The position numbers and the translations under genes are program-made. Positions 43,928-48,188 of a DNA stretch of 48,188 bases are shown here, one piece after another. The first letter of the stretch is position 1, and the number at the start of each line of letters is the position of its first letter. The stretch is taken from NCBI GenBank assembly GCA_903901425.1, contig CAIURC010000049.1:1-48188 (forward strand), read 5' to 3'. The notes below the pieces were generated by a model. The model saw only the letters and a program-made list of their open reading frames with translations. It did not search any database and was not told the origin of the DNA. Source of the DNA: an uncultured Spartobacteria bacterium. GTDB lineage: Bacteria > Verrucomicrobiota > Verrucomicrobiia > Chthoniobacterales > Chthoniobacteraceae.

Positions 43928-44215
43928 GGCTTCAGATTTCGGGGCGGTTTTAAGCACTCCGCCGACGGGAAAAATGCCAGAAGGAACCTTAAATCCGGGT
44001 GAAGCCGCTGCCAAACACCCCCGGACAACGAGTCGATCCGGGCCGGCTCAGCCCAAAAACACGGCAGGCGTGGGCCGTCGCCGCCCCCCTCCTTGACCCT
44101 CTGCTTCGCGGCTCGCCGCCGTGTTGACGAGCCCCCAATTTTTTGAGTTCGCACCCTGCAACATCCGGGCTTGCGCCGCTCGGTAGGCTCGCTGCCGGCG
44201 TGCAGCTTCCGAGGG

Positions 44216-44680
44216 TCAGGACACCGCCGTCATCGCCCATTTTCGGGTCCGATGATGGCGATATTTGAACAGCAATTTCAGATACAGCCTCACGCCGGTC
44301 TCAGAAACGAGTTTGCCCCACCAAGATCTTCCCCATTGATAGGTGACCGTGTCATGCATGACGCATTCGGAGGCCCCCCGCCTTTCGAAGCGGTGCTCGT
44401 GGATGAACAGCGCGAAAGGACCTTCCACGATCTCATCCACCAAAAGATCGGGGGATTGCACGGTTTTCCACCGGCAAATCCAGTGCATCGGGATGATCCA
44501 CCAATCGCGGCAATGCAGCTCGATCGTCCGCCCCTCCAGAGCCGGACCCTCCGTTTTCAGGCTCACCAGTTTCAAGGTCGGAGGCATGACCACCGTCAGG
44601 TTGCATGGATCGCTGTGGAATTTGAACATCGTCTCCACGCTGGCGGAAACCGGGGTGCTGGCATGGAAAATCGATGGCAT
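44216..44680 (-). CDS. SRPBCC-family (START/Bet v1-like) protein
   Basis: A 154-residue cytoplasmic protein with the helix-grip pattern of SRPBCC/cyclase-dehydrase proteins: a first strand PSIFHASTPVSASVETMFKFHSDP, a mid-chain FALFIHEHRFER strand, DTVTYQW, and a long C-terminal helix ending FKYRHHRTRKWA. These bind hydrophobic ligands, and some act in ubiquinone or polyketide metabolism. It starts 5 bases after the FAD-oxidoreductase stop, so the two form an operon. Similar SRPBCC/FAD-oxidoreductase pairs are found next to photolyase genes in some bacteria, but no photolyase is in this window. The ligand is unknown. Confidence 0.8.
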   Translation of the reverse strand: MPSIFHASTPVSASVETMFKFHSDPCNLTVVMPPTLKLVSLKTEGPALEGRTIELHCRDWWIIPMHWICRWKTVQSPDLLVDEIVEGPFALFIHEHRFERRGASECVMHDTVTYQWGRSWWGKLVSETGVRLYLKLLFKYRHHRTRKWAMTAVS

Positions 44681-44685
44681 GGGGT

Positions 44686-45945
44686 TTATTTGAAAAACCT
44701 GACAATCGCATCCGCTGTTCTCAAGCCGGAGTGGATCGCTCCTTCAATGGATGCACTCCAATTATGATCTCCGCAAAGGTAAACGCCGGCTTGCTCTCGA
44801 AAACCCGGTCCGGTGAATCCTGTGCCGGGCGACTGCCGGGGAAGCGCCCGCTCGATCCGATAGGTCCGGAGGTGGCGCCATTCGCGCACCTGTCGGCCAA
44901 ACCACCCCTCCAGCTCAGCCAAGACCCGCGCTTCCAGATCGTCTGGATCCACACTTCCGAGAACACTGACCGAAACCAGCGCCTGGCCGCGCGGCGCATA
45001 CTCCGGCGCGAGATCTGAAGGAACGCAGACGTTATTGACCAAGCCGGCCCCAGTGCCATCCAGGGCGATGATCGCCTCGCCAAGGGGCGAGCGATTGGCC
45101 GCGAAGTACAAACATTTCACGGACCGCCACACCGCGCCGACGGCTCCTGCGGCAGGCACCAATTCCGCCGCAGTCGTCGCATCGGTGGCAACAACCACGG
45201 CATCGCCTTGGAATTTCTCACCGGATTGAAGGACAATCCCTCCCGGCTGAATCTGCGTCACCGGTGCGCCGAGACGGATCGCTGCCGGAGAAAGCCGGGA
45301 GGCCAACTGGCGAGGAATTTCCCCCATGCCTTTTGCCGGCAGGGTGGCCCTCCCCTGCGAGAACATCTTGAACGTGAACTCGAACATCCGACTGGAGGTC
45401 TGGAGTTCCCGTTCGAGAAATATGCCCCCGTAAAAAGAACGGAAGAACCCATCGATCATCGCCGCAGAAAAACCGGCGCGCTGGAGATAACTCTCCGTGG
45501 TCATGTCTTCATGCACGGCGATTTCCTGGGTGGTCCGACCCATCAAACGCAGCCTCAGCCCTGCCACCCGCAGTTTGTCCGCAAACGATCCCACAGGCGA
45601 CAGAGCGCTTTCAAGAAGGTGACGCGGTTCACGGAAAACGTCCATGACCCGTTCCATCCCCGAAGTCTGATGGATCAAGGCGCCCGGCCTGAATGCCCGC
45701 AAATCGAGGCTTTTTTTATCCAGGAGTTCACAAGCCTCCGGATAGGCATCGAGGAACACTTGAAACCCTCGGTCCAAAAGAAATCCATCCAGAGGATCCG
45801 TCCGCACCCGTCCACCAACGCCGTCGCTTCCCTCGAAGATCAACGGCCGGACACCGGCTGCATGCAGGCGAACGGCACACGCCAGACCCGCCAGTCCGCC
45901 GCCCACGATCAACACCAATTTCTCCGCAGCGCTCATGGACGGCAT
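44686..45945 (-). CDS. FAD-dependent oxidoreductase (amine-oxidase/protoporphyrinogen-oxidase-like)
   Basis: 419 residues with an N-terminal dinucleotide-binding motif, VLIVGGGLAGLACAVRL (about 11-27), E38 at the end of the second strand, and GVGGRVRTD (about 42-50), the GG doublet of this family. The C-terminal FAD segment is GVYLCGDHNWSASIEGAIHSGLRTADAI. The fold matches flavin amine oxidases, phytoene desaturases and protoporphyrinogen oxidase; the substrate is unknown. It is translated just before an SRPBCC protein, a possible ligand-binding partner. Start choice: the ATG at 45945 or 45936; the three-residue difference has no effect on the motifs. Confidence 0.87.
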   Translation of the reverse strand: MPSMSAAEKLVLIVGGGLAGLACAVRLHAAGVRPLIFEGSDGVGGRVRTDPLDGFLLDRGFQVFLDAYPEACELLDKKSLDLRAFRPGALIHQTSGMERVMDVFREPRHLLESALSPVGSFADKLRVAGLRLRLMGRTTQEIAVHEDMTTESYLQRAGFSAAMIDGFFRSFYGGIFLERELQTSSRMFEFTFKMFSQGRATLPAKGMGEIPRQLASRLSPAAIRLGAPVTQIQPGGIVLQSGEKFQGDAVVVATDATTAAELVPAAGAVGAVWRSVKCLYFAANRSPLGEAIIALDGTGAGLVNNVCVPSDLAPEYAPRGQALVSVSVLGSVDPDDLEARVLAELEGWFGRQVREWRHLRTYRIERALPRQSPGTGFTGPGFREQAGVYLCGDHNWSASIEGAIHSGLRTADAIVRFFK

Positions 45946-46164
45946 TCAAACAGACTTTGTGGTTCCGGGAAATCGTTTCCGGTTGAGTTGACGAGCCGCG
46001 CTCTGCGCACGGGCACCGTGCGGTCGGTGAAATCGATCCGGCACTGCACGGAGGAGTGGAGACAATCCCGCGGTGCGTCCCCACGGCACTCCGCAATCGA
46101 CCGGGCTGTCCCACGCTCTCTCCGGCACAAACGAGTTCCTCCACCGCTTCCGAACGTGGCCCGT

Positions 46165-46617
46165 TTAATTCACCAACAACCCTTCCAATTTCGCCAGCTT
46201 TCTCGCCTCCGTGTCAAAGCTCCAAAACGTGTTGCAGCCAAGGAACAAGGCGGAGCAGACATGCAAAAGGTCATACGTGCGGAACCCTTCATTGGCCGTG
46301 TGACGGAGGGAGAGGGTTTGAAACAACGCTTCGACAGACTCCGGAAAAATCGCCGCGTGTCGGTAGCGAATCCCCGCTTCAACATCTTCAAAGAACTGAG
46401 CCTCCACCACCGCGGCAAGCTCCGGCGTGACACGCATCTGGCGCATTCCCTGCCGAGCCAAAAACACGCACTGTTGCAGGGCGTTGACCACCTCTGCCCG
46501 GTGCAGCCAGGTCACGGGAAGACTTTCTGTGCACTCTGCCAAAAGTCCTTCCGCCTCGAAGCGGTGAGACATGTCCACCAGTGGGTTGGTGAAGATGTTG
46601 GTGTCCGCGTAGATCAT
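46165..46617 (-). CDS. PIN-domain ribonuclease, VapC-type toxin
   Basis: A 150-residue PIN-domain protein with the expected acidic residues: D5 in IYADTNIF, E42 in HRAEVVNAL, D116 in RTYDLLHV and D135 in WSFDTEARKLA. VapC toxins cleave RNA, often tRNA or 23S rRNA, and are held inactive by an adjacent antitoxin. Its ATG overlaps the upstream short gene by four bases (ATGA), the usual arrangement of a toxin following an antitoxin. All four acidic residues are present, so it looks functional. Confidence 0.85.
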   Translation of the reverse strand: MIYADTNIFTNPLVDMSHRFEAEGLLAECTESLPVTWLHRAEVVNALQQCVFLARQGMRQMRVTPELAAVVEAQFFEDVEAGIRYRHAAIFPESVEALFQTLSLRHTANEGFRTYDLLHVCSALFLGCNTFWSFDTEARKLAKLEGLLVN

Positions 46618-46724
46618 GGCTCCTCACCGGCGATCATCCGGGCGATCTTTTCCGAGTCCTCTTTGGAAGGAGCCACAAAACCCATCCGGCAGAGTCTTTC
46701 GCGGAAGGCGTGCTGGCGCTGCAT
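46614..46724 (-). CDS. Short VapB-like antitoxin, possibly truncated
   Basis: From the ATG at 46724 this encodes 36 residues (MQRQHAFRERLCRMG, then FVAPSKEDSEKIARM, ending IAGEEP), with GGCGGAG six to seven bases upstream. The frame is open as far as an ATG at 46823 (69 residues), but that extension runs through the left inverted repeat of the IS256 element, so an upstream start would be borrowed from the IS. Most antitoxins of this kind have 60-90 residues with an N-terminal DNA-binding part; this one would keep only the C-terminal toxin-binding helix. Either the first half was removed by the insertion, or it is a naturally minimal antitoxin. Its stop overlaps the vapC start. Confidence 0.5.
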   Translation of the reverse strand: MQRQHAFRERLCRMGFVAPSKEDSEKIARMIAGEEP

Positions 46725-46816
46725 AAATGACTCCGCCTCTTGGATCCGCCGGTTCGAAGCCGGAACATCCGGGGGCGGTGTAATGTTTCTTCTGTAAAAG
46801 TGATTTGTCCTTGCCA

Positions 46817-46891
46817 AGCGCACCCCACCTGGGGGCGCGAAGCGAGGCGAGCGTAGCGAGTAGAGCGCAGAGCCCCCAGGTGGGGTGCGCT
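46817..46891. repeat. Perfect 20-bp inverted repeat (REP-like hairpin) in the IS leader
   Basis: AGCGCACCCCACCTGGGGGC at 46817-46836 pairs perfectly with 46872-46891; the 35-base centre is itself full of GCGAG/GCGA motifs. It lies between the left IS end and the transposase start. No T-run follows on either strand, so it is not a simple terminator. It could limit read-through transcription into the transposase, or be a REP-type repeat that entered the IS. Confidence 0.85.
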
Positions 46892-46970
46892 ACAAAAAAT
46901 GGAAAGGGGCGGGCCAGTGTGGCGTTGTGTCGGGGTGGCTTCAAAAACACCTCCAACCTGCATCACACAC

Positions 46971-48155
46971 ATGACCCACCCTTCCGAATCTGACGTCCTC
47001 GAAACTGTTTTGCAACTCCTCACCTCAGAAGGCACTTCCAGCCTCGCCAAATGCCTCCAGATTCTCATCAACCAGGCCATGCTCCAGGAGCGCTCCGCTG
47101 TTCTCAATGCTCAACCCTATGAGCGTTCTGAGGAGCGTAAGGGGCACGCCAACGGATTCAAACCAAAGACCCTCGCGACTCGCGTCGGAAAACTCGACCT
47201 TCAGGTCCCTCAAGTCCGCGGCGGCGTCAAGTTCTACCCTTCCTCCCTCGAAAAAGGCTCCCGCTCTGAAAAGGCTCTCCTCCTCTCCATGGCTGAGATG
47301 TACGTCTTTGGCATCGCCACTCGCAAGGTCACCAAAGTCGTCGAAGAGCTCTGCGGCTTTGAAGTCAGCTCCTCCCAGGTCAGCGCCTGCGCTGCCTTGC
47401 TCGACTCAGAACTCGCTCTCTGGCGGGAACGCCCGCTGGGCGCTTTTCCCTATGTCCTCCTCGATGCACGCTACGAAAAGGTCCGCCAAAACGGCATTCT
47501 CGTCGACTGTGCAGTTCTCATCGCCATTGGAATCGACTCCAATGGAATGCGCACCGTTCTGGGCACAAGTGTCGCTCTGAGCGAGGCGGAACCCCACTGG
47601 CGCGCATTTCTGACCTCTCTGGTCCAGCGGGGCCTCCACGCCGTCACCATGATCATCAGTGATGCTCACTCAGGCTTGGATGCCGCTCGCAGGGCCGTTT
47701 TCCCTTCCGTCCCTTGGCAGCGCTGCCAGTTTCATCTCCAGCAAAATGCTCAGGCTCACGTTCCACGTCAGGACCTCAGGTCGGTCGTCGCCTCCGACAT
47801 CCGCTCCATCTTCAACTGTCCGGATCTCCCTACCGCTCAGGCTCGCCTCAGGGACAGAGTCGCTCATTACTCTAAGTCCATGCCCAATCTTTCCGCTTGG
47901 ATGGAACTCAACATCCCAGAGGGCTTCTCCGTCTTCCTTCTCCCTCATTCACACCAACGCCGCCTCCGCACCAGCAACGCTGTCGAACGCGTAAATCAGG
48001 AAATCAAACGCAGAACACGCGTCGCATCCATCTTTCCACACCCGGCCTCCCTGCTGCGCTTGGTCTCCGCACTCCTCTCGGAAATCTCCTCCGAGTGGGC
48101 CACCTCAAAACTCTACCTCAACATGACTCCAAACCAGCCTTCCTCTCTCTCCTAA
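46971..48155 (+). CDS. IS256-family (mutator-type) transposase
   Basis: 394 residues from the ATG at 46971. The DDE triad is visible: D165 in LLDARYEKVR, D231 in IISDAHSGL and E339 in NAVERVNQEIKRRTR, the family signature. The C-H pair of QRCQFHLQQN (C252, H255) lies between the second D and the E, as is usual. The N-terminal region with ERKGHANGFKPKTL matches the DNA-binding part. I see no frameshift or stop, so it is probably active. An in-frame ATG at 46899 would add 24 residues unlike the family. The gene is divergent from the toxin-antitoxin pair. Confidence 0.95.
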   Translation: MTHPSESDVLETVLQLLTSEGTSSLAKCLQILINQAMLQERSAVLNAQPYERSEERKGHANGFKPKTLATRVGKLDLQVPQVRGGVKFYPSSLEKGSRSEKALLLSMAEMYVFGIATRKVTKVVEELCGFEVSSSQVSACAALLDSELALWRERPLGAFPYVLLDARYEKVRQNGILVDCAVLIAIGIDSNGMRTVLGTSVALSEAEPHWRAFLTSLVQRGLHAVTMIISDAHSGLDAARRAVFPSVPWQRCQFHLQQNAQAHVPRQDLRSVVASDIRSIFNCPDLPTAQARLRDRVAHYSKSMPNLSAWMELNIPEGFSVFLLPHSHQRRLRTSNAVERVNQEIKRRTRVASIFPHPASLLRLVSALLSEISSEWATSKLYLNMTPNQPSSLS

Positions 48156-48188
48156 TCCACACTTTTACAGAAAAACGCTTGCGCGGCC

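Larger units (their letters stand above)
46790..48172. mobile_element. IS256-family insertion sequence
   Basis: The element is bounded by inverted repeats TTCTGTAAAAGTG at 46790-46802 and its complement CACTTTTACAGAA at 48160-48172, a perfect 13-base match, giving about 1383 bp, normal for the family. It contains one intact transposase gene. I compared 8-9 flanking bases and saw no matching target duplication, so the exact ends are uncertain, or the flanks have been rearranged since insertion. It abuts the VapBC-like pair. Confidence 0.85.

Noticed and set aside
45208-46797. 529-residue plus-strand frame across the FAD oxidoreductase and VapC
   Set aside because: Antisense to two motif-bearing genes; no recognisable domain and no ribosome site.
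46781-48181. Target-site duplication for the IS256 element
   Set aside because: The 8-9 bases flanking each inverted repeat do not match in any register I tried.
1-48188. CRISPR arrays, tRNA or rRNA genes, prophage genes
   Set aside because: No regularly spaced repeats of 20-40 bases, no cloverleaf or rRNA-like segment, and no phage structural or integrase motif was noticed; a covariance search could still find a small RNA.

Overview
The window is GC-rich, gene-dense bacterial DNA, most likely from a Verrucomicrobiota-type member of the PVC group. This is an inference from three things seen here: very large secreted mosaic proteins built from Calx-beta, Ig, YHYH and DUF1566 modules; an FHA/Ser-Thr kinase fused to a propeller-like C-terminus; and a secreted NIPSNAP protein. 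I see no rRNA, tRNA, CRISPR array or phage module.

Layout. Positions 1-6.8 kb are housekeeping: a tRNA-dihydrouridine synthase (minus) with a possible 31-codon gene behind it, RlmN, a strong terminator hairpin, a secreted double-NIPSNAP protein, serine acetyltransferase, cysteine desulfurase and a SprT-like zinc protein. Positions 6.9-15.4 kb (minus) encode a 2853-residue secreted fungalysin-type (M36) metalloprotease with a long adhesive tail. Positions 15.8-20.3 kb (plus) carry an FHA/kinase/transmembrane/propeller sensor and a secreted esterase. Positions 20.4-25.6 kb (minus) form a probable operon of a BtaA-like (DUF3419) protein, a GNAT-like protein and a GH63/MGH1-like glycosidase, divergent from a methyltransferase. 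Positions 26.6-43.9 kb (minus) hold a 2085-residue double-propeller protein (choice-of-anchor I plus phytase-like esterase), a small secreted double-Cys protein, and a 3384-residue fusion of YHYH, DUF1566, sulfatase and calcineurin-type phosphoesterase. Positions 44.2-48.2 kb hold an SRPBCC/FAD-oxidoreductase pair, a VapC-like PIN toxin with a short antitoxin remnant, and a complete IS256-family element abutting that pair.

How the genes fit together. CysE and the cysteine desulfurase make cysteine and mobilise its sulfur. The three giant proteins appear to be an outward-facing set: a protease, a phytase-like esterase, a sulfatase and a phosphoesterase, consistent with polymer breakdown and release of phosphate and sulfate. 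Two of them end in what looks like the same approximately 400-residue C-terminal region. The most novel candidates are the sulfatase-phosphoesterase fusion (with an atypical sulfatase motif and an internally duplicated module invaded by short Cys-pair repeats), the shared C-terminal domain, and the BtaA-like/GNAT/glycosidase operon. All functions are assigned by reading motifs; no database search was run.
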